DNA from: Allostella vacuolata
GTDB lineage: Bacteria; Pseudomonadota; Alphaproteobacteria; ATCC43930; Allostellaceae
Assembly (NCBI GenBank): GCA_006739055.1
Contig: AP019702.1
Span: 62,001 to 126,000, forward strand
Direction: 5' to 3'
DNA length: 64,000 nucleotides
In this document: piece after piece, positions 8,617 through 18,777 of the stretch
How positions within the stretch are numbered: position 1 is the stretch's first letter
How the letters are laid out: each line of letters begins with the position of its first letter
Program-made: the position numbers and the translations under genes
Notes under the pieces: model-generated
Databases searched by the model: none
Seen by the model: only the letters and a program-made list of their open reading frames with translations
Told to the model about the DNA's origin: nothing

Positions 8617-9978
8617 TCAGAGCACGCCCTTGCTTTCCATGCTCGCCAGTTCGTCCATCAGGGCACGATCCGCGTAGCGGGCAAGGCCGAGCGGGCCGGC
8701 ATGGGCGGGCAGCGGCGCGCCGGTGAGCCAGCGGGCGCACAGCTCGCCCGCGGCGCAGGCGGCCATGGTGCCGAAGCCGGACAGGGCCACCGCCATGTAG
8801 GCGCCGGGCGTGCCCATCGGCCCGATCAGCGGCCAGTTCTCCGGCGTCATCGTGTAGTAGCCGCCATAGAGCACGCAGGGCCGCGGCAGGCGCCCGTAAT
8901 AGGTCCTGAGCGCCGGGTTGAGCCGGCTGGCGCCGCGCAGCACCACCTCGGGGAAGTGGGGGTCGAACTCGGGCGCGGGCACGGGCTCGCTTGGCCCGCG
9001 GTTGTAGGCCCAGCCGAGCTTGATCCAGCGGCCGCCGTCGCCGCCCTCGGGCCGGCAATGGATGCTGCCCGGCATCGGCCGGGCCAGCCAGGCATGGTCG
9101 GGGTCGGCGGCCAGGGCCTGGCGCTCCTCCTCGCCCCAGTCGATCGACTGGCCGTCGAGATCGATCGAGAACGGCATGGCGCGAGGGACGGCGCCCTCGC
9201 GGTCCTCGAAGGTGATCTTCTGCTGCAGCACGTTGGTGATCGGCAGGGTCTCCCCCAGCATCGCGGCGATCCCGGCGGCGTAGGGGCCGGCGGCGTTGAC
9301 GATCGCGTCCGCGCGGATCAATCCGCGTCTGCCGGGCCCGTCGAGGTCGAGCGCGAAGCCGCTGTCCCGGGCGATGCCGGCGACCCGGCCGCGGACCAGC
9401 CGGCCGCCGGCCTCGCGGATCCGCTCCAGCATGAACTGGCCCATCTGCTGGCTGCCGATCGAGCCGGCGCGGCGGATATGCACGACGGCGGCGATATCGG
9501 GACTGAAGCTCGGGAAGGTGCGGCGGATCAGCGCCCGGTCCAGCAGCACGTCGACCCCGTCCGGCGCCGTCTGCCAGTCGGCCGACACCGGCGGCCGGTA
9601 GCCGCCGCCCGTCCCCTCATGGATGCGCACCCGGGCCGCGGCCTCGGCGCCGTAGCCGACCTGCAGCTGGTCGATCAGGTCGTCGGGCCGGGCCCGGCGC
9701 GTCGCCAGGGCATAGCCGCGCCGGGTCATGGCGATGCGGTCGCCGGTCTCGCGCGCGATCGCCTCCATCAGGGTGATGCTCCGGTCGGTCAGCTCCGTCA
9801 TTACCGGATGCGGCCACCAGTTGCGGTAGTTCTCGCCCGACTGGGCCGATGTCAGGGCCATCGGCTGGCCGGCCTCGACCAGGGCGACCCGTCGCCCGGC
9901 GGCGGCCAGGTAGTAGGCGGCGGCGATCCCGACGATGCCGGCACCGATGATCGCGATCTCGACGTCCTGGTGGACCAT
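8617..9978 (-). CDS. FAD-dependent oxidoreductase, D-amino acid/glycine oxidase (DAO) family
   Basis: A 453-residue cytosolic flavoenzyme. The FAD-binding dinucleotide fold starts at residue 8 with IAIIGAGIVGIAAAYYLAAAG and ends its second strand at VALVEAG. The C-terminal PENWPLIGPMGTPGAYMAVA and GFGTMAACAAGEL segments match the FAD/substrate region of DAO-family amine and amino-acid oxidases. It would oxidise a secondary or primary amine (sarcosine-like, opine-like or D-amino acid). GAAGGGG precedes the ATG at 9978. It is divergent from a GntR regulator and an amino acid/peptide transport operon, which suggests that the transported nitrogen compound is its substrate. Confidence 0.87.
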   Translation of the reverse strand: MVHQDVEIAIIGAGIVGIAAAYYLAAAGRRVALVEAGQPMALTSAQSGENYRNWWPHPVMTELTDRSITLMEAIARETGDRIAMTRRGYALATRRARPDDLIDQLQVGYGAEAAARVRIHEGTGGGYRPPVSADWQTAPDGVDVLLDRALIRRTFPSFSPDIAAVVHIRRAGSIGSQQMGQFMLERIREAGGRLVRGRVAGIARDSGFALDLDGPGRRGLIRADAIVNAAGPYAAGIAAMLGETLPITNVLQQKITFEDREGAVPRAMPFSIDLDGQSIDWGEEERQALAADPDHAWLARPMPGSIHCRPEGGDGGRWIKLGWAYNRGPSEPVPAPEFDPHFPEVVLRGASRLNPALRTYYGRLPRPCVLYGGYYTMTPENWPLIGPMGTPGAYMAVALSGFGTMAACAAGELCARWLTGAPLPAHAGPLGLARYADRALMDELASMESKGVL

Positions 9979-10083
9979 GCGCGGCCCCTTCGCTCGCTCG
10001 GGAGTGGAATTCGAAGATCGTATAGACGCCGCGGCGATTTTCGACAATTATTCCCATATTGCATCCAATCCTGGGGCGGCAGC

Positions 10084-10788
10084 ATGGAGCAGGAGGTCGA
10101 GGACGCGGCGCGCTCCACCCCGCGCCGCCTCTATGTCGACCTGCGCGACCGGATCCTCGACGGCAGCCTGGCGGGCGGTCAGCCCTTGCGGCAGGAGGAA
10201 CTGGCCGCGCGCTACGGCGTCAGCCGCAGCCCCGTGCGCGAGGCCCTGCGCCAGCTGGAGGCGGACGGCCTCGTCACCTACCAGGCGAACCGCGGCGCCG
10301 TGGTCTCGTCGGTGTCGCTCGCCGATGCGCTGGAGATGCTGGAGATCCGCATCGCGCTCGAATGCCGGGCGCTACGCCTCGCCATCCCGCTGATGACCGA
10401 CCAGGATCTGGCCGGTATCGCGGCGGTCCTCGACGCCTATGGCGCCGCCCACGACGTGACGGACTGGGGGCGGCTCAACCGGGATTTCCACCTGGCGCTC
10501 TATGCACCGGCCGACCGGCCGCGGCTGCTGGCGCTGATCCAGGACAATTTCGACAACGCCCACCGCTTCGCCCGGGTCCAGGTGTCCAACGCAACCGGGC
10601 GCGACCGCCCGCATCGCGAGCATCAGGATCTCTTTCGCGCATGCCGGGAAGGGGATATTGACGCAGCCGTGCAAATGCTCGAGGCGCACATCGCCTATTC
10701 GCAGAAGGCGCTGGCGGCGACCGTGCGGCGGGGGCCGGCGGAACGGCGTGGCGTCGCCGGCGCGGGCGCCGGCGGGCACGGAAATTGA
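10084..10788 (+). CDS. GntR-family transcriptional regulator, FCD subfamily
   Basis: A 234-residue regulator with a winged helix at residues about 14-80 (LYVDLRDRILDGSLAGGQPL, then YGVSRSPVREALRQLEADGL) and an FCD ligand-binding domain at about 90-215 (LNRDFHLALYAPADRPRL, HREHQDLFRACREGD with the metal-type histidines). The last 20 residues are a low-complexity Gly/Ala tail. It is divergent from the FAD oxidase and only 33 bases ahead of the amino acid transporter operon on the same strand, so it may control both. Confidence 0.9.
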   Translation: MEQEVEDAARSTPRRLYVDLRDRILDGSLAGGQPLRQEELAARYGVSRSPVREALRQLEADGLVTYQANRGAVVSSVSLADALEMLEIRIALECRALRLAIPLMTDQDLAGIAAVLDAYGAAHDVTDWGRLNRDFHLALYAPADRPRLLALIQDNFDNAHRFARVQVSNATGRDRPHREHQDLFRACREGDIDAAVQMLEAHIAYSQKALAATVRRGPAERRGVAGAGAGGHGN

Positions 10789-10821
10789 GTGGGACATCGG
10801 GTGGCTAGGGGAGTGCGAGAC

Positions 10822-11874
10822 ATGCGAAGCATGATGACGAAGCTGGCGGCGGCGACGCTGGCGGCGCTGGTTGCCGGACCGATCGCGGGCTGGGCCCAGA
10901 CCGCCTCGCCCGGCGCCAAGAGCGCGACGCTGGCCCAGGTCAAGGCCCGCGGGCACCTGGAATGCGGTGTCCATACCGGCATTCCCGGCTGGTCGTTCCC
11001 CAACGACAAGGGCGAATGGAGCGGCCTCGACGTCGACCTGTGCCGGTCGGTGGCCGCCGCCATCTTCGGCGACGCCAGCAAGGTCAAGTACACGCCGACC
11101 ACCGTGCAGCAGCGCTGGTCGGTGCTGTCGTCGGGCCAGGTCGACCTGCTGTCGCGCATCTCGACGCTCACCTTCAAGCGCGACACCGAGCTCGGCTTCA
11201 ACTTCGTGCAGATCAACTACTTCGAGGGGCAGACCTTCATCGTCCGCAAGTCGGCCGGCATCAAGGAGCCGAAGGACCTGGACGGAGCAGCCGTCTGCGT
11301 CGCCGCCGGCTCGACCGAGGAGCGCAACGCCACCGACTGGTTCCGCGAGCGCAACCTGAAGATCAACATCGTCAAGTTCGAGAAGAACGACGATGCCATC
11401 GCCGCCTATGATTCCGAGCGCTGCGACACCTACACCGCTGGCACCGGCGCGCTCGCCGGGCAGCGGCGCAAGCTGAAGAACCCGGCCGACCACGTCATCC
11501 TGGCCGGCACCATCTCGCGCGATCCCCAGGGCCCGGTCACCCGCGAAGGCGACGACGGCTGGGACAACGTCATCCGCTGGGTCTTCAACGGCACCCTGAT
11601 CGCCGAGCTCCACGGCGTGACCGCCGCCAACGTCGACAAGATGCGGGCGGATTCGCGCAACGCCGAGGTCCGCATGCTGCTCGGCGCCGACGGCAATGCC
11701 GGCCAGATCCTCGGCCTGTCCAAGGACTGGATGTTCAACGCCATCAAGCAGGTCGGCAACTATGGCGAGCAGTTCGAGCGCTCGGTCGGCATGGGCAGCG
11801 ACCTGAAGCTGGAGCGCGGCTACAACCAGCTCTGGACCAAGGGCGGGCTGATGTTCACCCCGGTCCTCGACTGA
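10822..11874 (+). CDS. aapJ: amino acid ABC transporter substrate-binding protein, AapJ family
   Basis: A 350-residue periplasmic solute-binding protein of the general L-amino acid (Aap/Bzt) type. Residues 1-25 are a signal peptide ending at GWAQ. The mature region shows LAQVKARGHLECGVHTGIPG, then PNDKGEWSGLDVDLCRSVAA, both diagnostic of AapJ/BztA, with the paired cysteines of this family. GGGGAG lies eight bases before the ATG. It starts an operon with two permeases; the Aap system usually takes up a wide range of polar amino acids in rhizobia and relatives. Confidence 0.9.
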   Translation: MRSMMTKLAAATLAALVAGPIAGWAQTASPGAKSATLAQVKARGHLECGVHTGIPGWSFPNDKGEWSGLDVDLCRSVAAAIFGDASKVKYTPTTVQQRWSVLSSGQVDLLSRISTLTFKRDTELGFNFVQINYFEGQTFIVRKSAGIKEPKDLDGAAVCVAAGSTEERNATDWFRERNLKINIVKFEKNDDAIAAYDSERCDTYTAGTGALAGQRRKLKNPADHVILAGTISRDPQGPVTREGDDGWDNVIRWVFNGTLIAELHGVTAANVDKMRADSRNAEVRMLLGADGNAGQILGLSKDWMFNAIKQVGNYGEQFERSVGMGSDLKLERGYNQLWTKGGLMFTPVLD

Positions 11875-11902
11875 TCCTGCCGGCTCGCGCCGAGCCGCCG
11901 GC

Positions 11903-13084
11903 GTGCCGTTCACGGATTCCATCCTGCGCCCCGGCCGTCTGCTGCATGACGGCCGGGTGCGCGGTTGGCTCGCCCAGCTCGCCATCGCGCTCGGCGTGCT
12001 GGGGCTCGTCTGGTACTTCGTGGACAATGCCGGCCAGAACCTGGCGCGCAGCGGGGTCGCGACCGGCTTCGACTTCATGGGCGCCCGGTCGGGCGTCGAC
12101 ATCGACTTCAAGCTGATCGAGTACGGGCCGGACTCGTCCTACGCCCGGCTGCTGCTGGTCGGCATCGCCAACACCCTGTTCGTCTCGGCCTTCGGCATCG
12201 TGCTAGCGACGGTGCTGGGCTTTGCCGTCGGCATCGGGCGACTGTCGCAGAACTGGCTGCTCCAGGGCTTCTCGACGATCTATGTCGAAGCGGTCCGCAA
12301 CGTGCCGCTGCTGCTGTTCGTGCTGCTCTGGTACTACCTCGTCATCCGCGGCCTGCCGGCGCCGCGGCAGAGCATCGACCTGTTCGGCGCCGGCTTCGTC
12401 AACAACCGCGGCGTGTTCCTGCCCTCGCCGGTCGCTGGCGCCCCGTTCTACGCCGTGCCGGCCGCCTTCGCCGCCGGCGTCCTCGCCACCCTGGTCCTGC
12501 GGCGCTGGGCGCGGGCGCGGCAGGATGCGACCGGCCGGCCCTTCCCCGTCTTCGAGGCGGGCCTGGCGCTGGTCGCCGGCCTGCCCCTGCTGGCCGCCGT
12601 CGTGGCCGCCCTGGCGACGCCGTGGAACTGGCCGGCGCTGCGCGGGTTCGGCGTGCGCGGCGGCGTCGCCGTCATCCCGGAGTTCCTGGCCCTGCTGGCC
12701 GCGCTCGGCACCTACACCGCCGCCTTCATCGCCGAGATCGTGCGCGGCGGCATCCTGTCGGTGACGCGCGGCCAGCGCGAGGCGGCCGCCGCCCTCGGCC
12801 TCAGCCGGCGGCAGGTGCTGCGGCTGGTGGTCCTGCCGCAGGCGATGCGGGTCATCATCCCGCCGCTCACCAGCCAGTACGTCAACCTGGTCAAGAACTC
12901 GTCCTATGCGGCGGTCATCGCCTATCCCGAGATCGTCTCGGTGTTCGTCGGCTCGGCCCTCAACAACACCGGCCGCGCGGTCGAGATCATCGCCATCACC
13001 CTGGCCATCTATCTGGCGATCAACGTGTCGGTGTCGCTGCTGATGACCTGGTACAGCGCCCGCACGGCGACGGCGGCGCGATGA
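11903..13084 (+). CDS. aapQ: amino acid ABC transporter permease, AapQ family
   Basis: A 393-residue inner-membrane permease starting from a GTG. It has about eight hydrophobic segments and the long insert between the early helices and the core that marks AapQ/BztB. The core contains IYVEAVRNVPLLLFVLLWYY and the EAA loop REAAAALGLSRRQVLRLVVL near residue 295, which contacts the ATPase. It ends with an ATGA overlap with the next permease gene, so the two are translationally coupled. Confidence 0.9.
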   Translation: MPFTDSILRPGRLLHDGRVRGWLAQLAIALGVLGLVWYFVDNAGQNLARSGVATGFDFMGARSGVDIDFKLIEYGPDSSYARLLLVGIANTLFVSAFGIVLATVLGFAVGIGRLSQNWLLQGFSTIYVEAVRNVPLLLFVLLWYYLVIRGLPAPRQSIDLFGAGFVNNRGVFLPSPVAGAPFYAVPAAFAAGVLATLVLRRWARARQDATGRPFPVFEAGLALVAGLPLLAAVVAALATPWNWPALRGFGVRGGVAVIPEFLALLAALGTYTAAFIAEIVRGGILSVTRGQREAAAALGLSRRQVLRLVVLPQAMRVIIPPLTSQYVNLVKNSSYAAVIAYPEIVSVFVGSALNNTGRAVEIIAITLAIYLAINVSVSLLMTWYSARTATAAR

Positions 13085-14148
13085 GCGCGCCCCGCATCGC
13101 CGCCGGCCCCTGGGGCTGGATGCGGGCCCGCCTGTTCCGCGGCCCGGTCGATACGGCGATCACGTTCGCCTGCCTCTATCTCCTGTGGCTGGCCGTGCCG
13201 CCGGTCCTGGACTGGCTGGTGCTCAGCGCCAGCTGGGTCGGCGACAGCCGCGACGCCTGCACCGACGGCGGCGCCTGCTGGGTGTTCGTGCGGGTCCGCT
13301 TCGCCCAGTTCATGTACGGCTTCTATCCCGAGGCGGAGCGCTGGCGGGTCAACCTGGCCGGGCTGCTGGTGGCGGCCCTGGTGGCGCTGCTGTTCCTGCC
13401 CGCCTTCCGCGGCAAGCGGGCGGTCGCGGGCGTGCTGCTGGCGGTCGCCGTCCCGGGCATCGTCATCCTGCTGTCGGGCGGCGTCCTCGGCCTCCGTCCC
13501 GTCGAGACGCGCGACTGGGGCGGGCTGATGGTCACCGTCTTCATGGCGCTCTACGGGGCGATCCTGGCGGTGCCGGTCAGCCTGCTGCTGGCGCTGGGCC
13601 GGCAGTCGAAGCTGCCGGTCGTGCGCGCGCTGTCGATCCTCTATGTCGAGTTCTGGCGCGGCGTGCCGATCATCGCCATCATCTTCCTCGCCTCCAACCT
13701 GCTGCCGCTGATCGTCCCGGCGGGGGTCACGGTGGACAAGCTGGCGCGCGCGCTGATCGGCCTGGCGCTGGTCATCTCCGCCTACATGGCCGAGGTGATC
13801 CGCGGCGGGCTGCTGGCGATCCCCAAGGGCCAGTACGAGGCCGCCCGCTCGCTCGGTCTCGGCTACTGGACGGGGACCCGCCTCGTCATCCTGCCGCAGG
13901 CGATCCGCATCGTCATCCCGAGCCTGGTGAACGAGTTCATCGCGCTCTTCAAGAACACCACGCTGGTGCTGATCGTCAGCCTGTTCGACCTGCTGGGCAT
14001 GATCCAGTCGGCGCTGGCCGACCCCAAATGGGTCGGCCTCAACCTGGAGGGCTATGTCTTCGCCGGCATCGTCTTCTGGATCGTCTGCTTCGCGATGTCG
14101 CGCTGGAGCCAGCGGCTGGAGCGGCGGCTCGAACGCCGCCCGAACTGA
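13081..14148 (+). CDS. aapM: amino acid ABC transporter permease, AapM family
   Basis: A 355-residue permease, partner of AapQ. It has membrane segments from about residue 25 onward, the conserved LYVEFWRGVPIIAIIFLAS segment, and the EAA loop GQYEAARSLGLGYWTGTRLV near residue 255. The ATG at 13081 overlaps the aapQ stop by four bases. In the usual aapJQMP order an ATPase gene follows, but here no aapP is found before the next substrate-binding protein gene 139 bases downstream. Confidence 0.9.
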   Translation: MSAPRIAAGPWGWMRARLFRGPVDTAITFACLYLLWLAVPPVLDWLVLSASWVGDSRDACTDGGACWVFVRVRFAQFMYGFYPEAERWRVNLAGLLVAALVALLFLPAFRGKRAVAGVLLAVAVPGIVILLSGGVLGLRPVETRDWGGLMVTVFMALYGAILAVPVSLLLALGRQSKLPVVRALSILYVEFWRGVPIIAIIFLASNLLPLIVPAGVTVDKLARALIGLALVISAYMAEVIRGGLLAIPKGQYEAARSLGLGYWTGTRLVILPQAIRIVIPSLVNEFIALFKNTTLVLIVSLFDLLGMIQSALADPKWVGLNLEGYVFAGIVFWIVCFAMSRWSQRLERRLERRPN

Positions 14149-14287
14149 TCCCCGCCATCGCGGCCGGGCCGGATGGCGGCCGGCGACGAGCCTTGCAGGA
14201 GGCATCGGTTGGCGTGTAATTGTGCAGCATGTTCTAACCGGCCGCGTCAGACGCGACGACAGGCCTGAATCCACTGGGGGAAACGCG

Positions 14288-15880
14288 ATGCGGAAATTGC
14301 TTCTGGCAGCGACGGCGCTCGCCTTCGTGCTGGGCGGCACGGCGGAGGCGCAGCAGACGCCGCGCAAGGGCGGGACCATCCGCCTGACCGCGCCCTACGG
14401 CGCCAGCCTCGGCAGCTTCGACATCCACACCACGCCGCGTGCGCAGGACGGCATTGTCGCCAAGATCCTGCACCGCACGCTCTACAACTGGGACACCCAG
14501 AACAACAAGCCGGTGCTGGAACTGGCGAAGTCGGTCAGCGCCTCCGCCGACGGCCTCGTCCACACCTTCAAGCTGCGCGACGACGCCTACTTCCACAATG
14601 GCCGCCGCATGACCGCCGACGACCTGATCTGGTCGTATACGCGGATCATGGACGGCAGCAAGGGCTTCCCCGGCGCGCGCTACATCCGCATCATCAAGGG
14701 CGCGGTCGATGTCGAGAAGGGCGCGGCCAAGGAGATCTCCGGCCTGCGCAAGGTCGACGACTTCACGCTCGAGATGACGCTGACGAGCCGGGTCGAGCCG
14801 GGCTTCTACTTCTTCGGCGACACCACCTCGATCCTGCCCAAAGAGGAAGTCGCCAAGAGCACCTTCGGGTCGGCCCCGGTCGGCCTCGGGCCCTTCAAGT
14901 TCGTCGAGCATGTTCCGGGCTCGCGCCTGGTCGCCGAGCGCTGGGAGAAGTTCTACAAGCCGGGCAAGCCCTACGCCGACCGCGTCCAGCTGATGGTGAT
15001 GGGCGAGGCCGCCGCCCGCGACGTCGCCTTCCGCAACAAGGAGATCGATACCTCGATCCTGGGGCCGGCCCAGTACGTCGCCTATCGCGCCGATCCGGAG
15101 CTGTCCAAGGGCATCCTGGAGGTGGCCGAGGTCTTCACCCGCAACATGACGATGAACCCGGCCTTCAAGCCGTTCTCGGACAAGCGGGTGCGCCAGGCCT
15201 TCAACCACGCGATCGACACCGACCTCATCATCAAGCGCCTGGTGCGCGACAAGGCGTACCGCGCGACCAGCTGGCTGCCGATCGCCTCGCCGGCCTACGA
15301 CAAGAACATGAAGCCCTACGCCTTCGACCCCGAGAAGGCCAAGAAGCTGCTGGCCGAGGCCGGCTACAAGGACGGCTTCGAGCTGGAATGGACCACCAGC
15401 CAGAACGAGAGCTGGGGCCTGCCGATCGTCGAGGCGGCCATCCCCTACCTGGCGCGGGTCGGCATCAAGGTGAAGCCGAAGCTGGTCGAGACCGCGGTCC
15501 TGACCGAGGTCGCGATGAAGGGCGACTTCCAGAGCTACATCACCTCCAACCAGACCGGGCCGGACTCGCTGTCGACGCTGCGCTGCTTCGACTCCCGCAC
15601 CCCGCGCACGGCCTGCAACTACTCGGGCTTCAAGAATCCGGCCTACGACAAGCTGCTGGACGATGCCGCCGCCGCCCCGGACGAGGCCAAGCGCAACGCC
15701 CTGCTGAGCCAGGCCAACGCGCTCCTCTACGAAGAGGCGCCGGTGTGGTTCTTCAACTACAACAAGGCGGTCATGGCCTATCAGCCGTGGGTGCACGGCC
15801 TGCAGGCGAACGCGACCGAGCTCGCCCACCAGTATCCGGAAGACATCTGGATCGACGAGCGCTCGCCGGTGGCCAAGTAA
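14288..15880 (+). CDS. dipeptide/oligopeptide-type ABC transporter substrate-binding protein
   Basis: A 530-residue periplasmic binding protein of the SBP_bac_5 family. Residues 1-22 are a signal peptide ending TAEAQQ. The mature start RKGGTIRLTAPYGA, the segment FKLRDDAYFHNGRRMTADDL near residue 95, and KRVRQAFNHAIDTDLIIKRL near 300 are classic DppA/OppA-family motifs. Members bind peptides, opines, nickel or glycosides; the ligand is not readable from the sequence. It opens the transport operon dppA-B-C-D-F, with a 162-base gap before the first permease gene. Confidence 0.9.
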   Translation: MRKLLLAATALAFVLGGTAEAQQTPRKGGTIRLTAPYGASLGSFDIHTTPRAQDGIVAKILHRTLYNWDTQNNKPVLELAKSVSASADGLVHTFKLRDDAYFHNGRRMTADDLIWSYTRIMDGSKGFPGARYIRIIKGAVDVEKGAAKEISGLRKVDDFTLEMTLTSRVEPGFYFFGDTTSILPKEEVAKSTFGSAPVGLGPFKFVEHVPGSRLVAERWEKFYKPGKPYADRVQLMVMGEAAARDVAFRNKEIDTSILGPAQYVAYRADPELSKGILEVAEVFTRNMTMNPAFKPFSDKRVRQAFNHAIDTDLIIKRLVRDKAYRATSWLPIASPAYDKNMKPYAFDPEKAKKLLAEAGYKDGFELEWTTSQNESWGLPIVEAAIPYLARVGIKVKPKLVETAVLTEVAMKGDFQSYITSNQTGPDSLSTLRCFDSRTPRTACNYSGFKNPAYDKLLDDAAAAPDEAKRNALLSQANALLYEEAPVWFFNYNKAVMAYQPWVHGLQANATELAHQYPEDIWIDERSPVAK

Positions 15881-16042
15881 GCGGCCGCACAAGGCAAGGC
15901 GGCCAGCCGCCGCCACAGTCTGGAAGCCGACGGCGCCGTCGCTGGGGGTTCACCCCCGCGACGGTGACCGTTCGGTCGCCCCACCCGGCCCCATGGCGCT
16001 GCCGGCCGGGGCGGCTACCCTGCCAGCTTCGACGGACTAGAG

Positions 16043-16972
16043 ATGCCGCTTCTGATTCTTCGCCGGCTCGGCAACACGATCCCGACGATCGTCGCCGTGG
16101 TGCTGGTGATCTTCACCCTCTTCAGCGTCATTCCCGGCAGCTTCACCTCCAGCGGCGACGACGGGCGCATGCTCGACGCCCAGGTGATGGAACGGATGCG
16201 CAAGGAGCTGGGGCTCGACGACCCGCTGCACCAGCGGTTCGGGACCTACGTCGTCAACCTGGCCCAGGGCGACCTCGGCAACTCGTTCCGCACCCGCGAG
16301 CCGGTGACGAAGATCATCGCCCAGCGCCTGTGGCCGTCGCTCAAGCTGACCCTGGCGGCGATGGGCTTCGCCATCCTGGTGGGGGTGCCGCTCGGCTTCA
16401 TCGCCGCGCTGAAGCCGGGCAGCCTGGTCGACATGGCCTCGATGGTGGTGGCCATATCGGGGCTGTCGCTGCCCAAGTTCTGGCTCGGCCTGATGCTCAT
16501 GTACCTGTTCGCGCTGACGCTCGGCTGGCTGCCCAGCTTCGGCTATGGCGACGGGGGGATACGCCACCTGATCCTGCCGGCGGTGGCGCTCGGCGTCAGC
16601 CCGATGGCGCTGCTGGCGCGGACCACGCGGGCCGGCGTGCTCGACGTCCTCAACGCCGATTTCGTGCGCACCGCGCGCTCCAAGGGCATGAGCGAGTACC
16701 GGGTCGTCCGCTGGCACGTCGTGCGCAACGCGCTGGTCCTGGTGCTGACGACGATCGGCCTGCAGTTCGGCTCGCTGATGGGCCAGGCGGTGGTGGTGGA
16801 GAAGCTGTTCTCCTGGCCGGGCCTGGGCTCGCTTCTGGTCGATTCGGTGTTCCAGCGCGACATCCCGGTGGTGCAGGGCAGCATCCTGGTGATCGTGCTG
16901 TTCTTCCTTCTCATCAACACGCTGGTCGATATCGCCTATGTGATCATCGACCCGCGCATCCGCTACGGCTGA
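16043..16972 (+). CDS. dipeptide-type ABC transporter permease, DppB family
   Basis: A 309-residue inner-membrane permease with six predicted helices. Its N-terminus LLILRRLGNTIPTIVAVVLV is the standard DppB start, the large periplasmic segment contains RKELGLDDPLHQRFGTYV, and the ATPase-contact loop FVRTARSKGMSEYRVVRWHV lies near residue 215. It ends six bases before the dppC-type gene and forms the pore with that protein. Confidence 0.92.
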   Translation: MPLLILRRLGNTIPTIVAVVLVIFTLFSVIPGSFTSSGDDGRMLDAQVMERMRKELGLDDPLHQRFGTYVVNLAQGDLGNSFRTREPVTKIIAQRLWPSLKLTLAAMGFAILVGVPLGFIAALKPGSLVDMASMVVAISGLSLPKFWLGLMLMYLFALTLGWLPSFGYGDGGIRHLILPAVALGVSPMALLARTTRAGVLDVLNADFVRTARSKGMSEYRVVRWHVVRNALVLVLTTIGLQFGSLMGQAVVVEKLFSWPGLGSLLVDSVFQRDIPVVQGSILVIVLFFLLINTLVDIAYVIIDPRIRYG

Positions 16973-16978
16973 CGGCAG

Positions 16979-17800
16979 ATGAAGTTCCGGGCCAATCTCC
17001 TGATCGGCGGCGGGCTGGTGGCACTCGCCGCCGTCGTCGCGGTGCTGGCGCCGTGGATCGCGCTCTACGATCCGGTGCTGGACGCCAACCTGATGAATGC
17101 CGAGATCCCGCCGGGGACGGAGTTCATCTTCGGCACCGACGGGCAGGGGCGCGACATCTATTCGCGCATCGTCCACGGCGCCCGCATCTCGCTCACCGTC
17201 GGCGTCGTCTCGCAGATCGCCAACACCATCATCGGGGTGACGCTCGGCCTGACCGCCGGCTACTGGGGCGGCTGGTGGGACGATTTCGTCGGCCTGGTCA
17301 CCAACCTGATGCTGGCGATCCCCTCGCTCATCTTCGCGCTCGCCATCATGGCGATCCTCGGGCCGGGGCTGGGCAGCCTGCTGATCGCGCTCGGGCTCAC
17401 CAACTGGTCCTATTCCTGCCGCATCACCCGGGCCCAGGTGCTGTCCCTGAAGTCGCAGGGCTACGTCCAGGCCGCGCGCATCCTGGGCTACGGCGATTTC
17501 CGCATCATGTTCACCCAGCTCCTGCCCAACATGCTGGGGCCGATCATCGTCATCGCCACGCTCGGCATGGGTGCGGCGATCCTGGCCGAGGCATCGCTGT
17601 CCTTCCTCGGTCTCGGCATCCGGCCGCCCTTCCCGAGCTGGGGCAGCATGCTGTCGGAGGCGCGCGACCAGATCACCACCGCCCCCTGGCTGTCGGTCTT
17701 CCCGGGGCTGGCGATCTTCCTGACGGTGCTGGGCTTGAACCTGCTGGGCGACGGGCTGCGCGACATCCTGGATCCGCAGTCGCGCGAGCGCCGCGCATGA
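16979..17800 (+). CDS. dipeptide-type ABC transporter permease, DppC family
   Basis: A 273-residue permease, partner of the DppB-type protein. [20 protein letters not shown] near residue 45 is the signature DppC/OppC segment, followed by helices and the EAA-type loop [20 protein letters not shown] near 160 and [19 protein letters not shown] near 205. It overlaps the following ATPase gene by four bases (ATGA). Confidence 0.92.
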   Translation: MKFRANLLIGGGLVALAAVVAVLAPWIALYDPVLDANLMNAEIPPGTEFIFGTDGQGRDIYSRIVHGARISLTVGVVSQIANTIIGVTLGLTAGYWGGWWDDFVGLVTNLMLAIPSLIFALAIMAILGPGLGSLLIALGLTNWSYSCRITRAQVLSLKSQGYVQAARILGYGDFRIMFTQLLPNMLGPIIVIATLGMGAAILAEASLSFLGLGIRPPFPSWGSMLSEARDQITTAPWLSVFPGLAIFLTVLGLNLLGDGLRDILDPQSRERRA

Positions 17801-18777
17801 CCGCGCCGGCTCTTCTGGAGGTCGAGAACCTCCGCATCGACCTGGTCGGCGAGGAGACCCGCCATGCGGCCGTGGAGGGCGTCTCCTTCCGCATCGGCAA
17901 GGGGGAGACGTTCGGCCTGGTCGGCGAATCGGGCTGCGGCAAGAGCATCACCGCCCTGTCGATCATGGGCCTGCTGCGCCATCCCCTGGCGATCGGCGGC
18001 GGCGCCATCCGGCTCGAGGGCAAGGAGATCCAGAGCCTGCCGCCCGGGCAGATCCGCCGCCTGCGCGGGCGCAAGATCGCGATGATCTTCCAGGAGCCGA
18101 TGACGGCGCTGAACCCGCTGTCGCCGGTCGGCCGCCAGATTGCCGAGATGTTCGTGCTGCACCAGGGGGCAAGCTGGTCCGAGGCCAACGCCAAGGCGGT
18201 CGAGGCGCTGCGCCAGGTCCGCGTGCCGTCGCCCGAGCGCCGGGTGAAGGACTTCCCCCACCAGCTGTCGGGCGGCATGCGGCAGCGGGTGATGATCGCG
18301 ATCGCGCTCGCCTGCGGCCCCGACCTGCTGGTGGCGGACGAGCCCACCACCGCGCTGGACGTGACCGTCCAGGCCGAGATCGTCGACCTGATGCGCGAGC
18401 TGTGCGCCGCCAACGGCACGGCGATCCTGATGATCTCCCACGACCTGGGGCTGGTCGCCAACATCTGCCGCCGCGTCGCCGTCATGTATGCGGGCCGGGT
18501 GGTGGAGGAGCAGGCGGCCGACGAGGTCTTCCGCCATCCCCGCCATCCCTACACGCGCGGCCTGGTCGCCTCGCTGCCGCTGCTGGGCAGCCGGGCCGCC
18601 CATGGCCGGCGCAAGCTGGCGGAGATCGCCGGCACGGTGCCGGCGATCGCGGCCTACCCCAAGGGCTGTCGCTTCAACCCGCGGTGCGGGCTGGCGACGG
18701 AAATCTGCCGGGTCGAGGATCCCGCGGCGACGCCGCTCCCCGGCGACGGCCTGGTCCGGTGCCACCATCATGACTGA
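17797..18777 (+). CDS. dipeptide-type ABC transporter ATP-binding protein, DppD family
   Basis: A 326-residue ATPase. Walker A is [10 protein letters not shown] near residue 45, the signature [16 protein letters not shown] near 155, and Walker [13 protein letters not shown] near 175. The C-terminal oligopeptide-transporter extension ends with the cysteine-rich [19 protein letters not shown]. It begins inside the dppC-type stop codon and its own end overlaps the start of the DppF-type gene, so all subunits are coupled. Confidence 0.93.
   Translation: MTAPALLEVENLRIDLVGEETRHAAVEGVSFRIGKGETFGLVGESGCGKSITALSIMGLLRHPLAIGGGAIRLEGKEIQSLPPGQIRRLRGRKIAMIFQEPMTALNPLSPVGRQIAEMFVLHQGASWSEANAKAVEALRQVRVPSPERRVKDFPHQLSGGMRQRVMIAIALACGPDLLVADEPTTALDVTVQAEIVDLMRELCAANGTAILMISHDLGLVANICRRVAVMYAGRVVEEQAADEVFRHPRHPYTRGLVASLPLLGSRAAHGRRKLAEIAGTVPAIAAYPKGCRFNPRCGLATEICRVEDPAATPLPGDGLVRCHHHD

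Noticed and set aside
14149-14287. A remnant of aapP between the two transporters
   Set aside because: I looked for Walker A or signature fragments in all frames and saw none.
15881-16042. A hidden gene or RNA in the 162-base gap after the peptide-binding protein gene
   Set aside because: Only short GC-rich inverted repeats are visible; no tRNA or riboswitch pattern is present.
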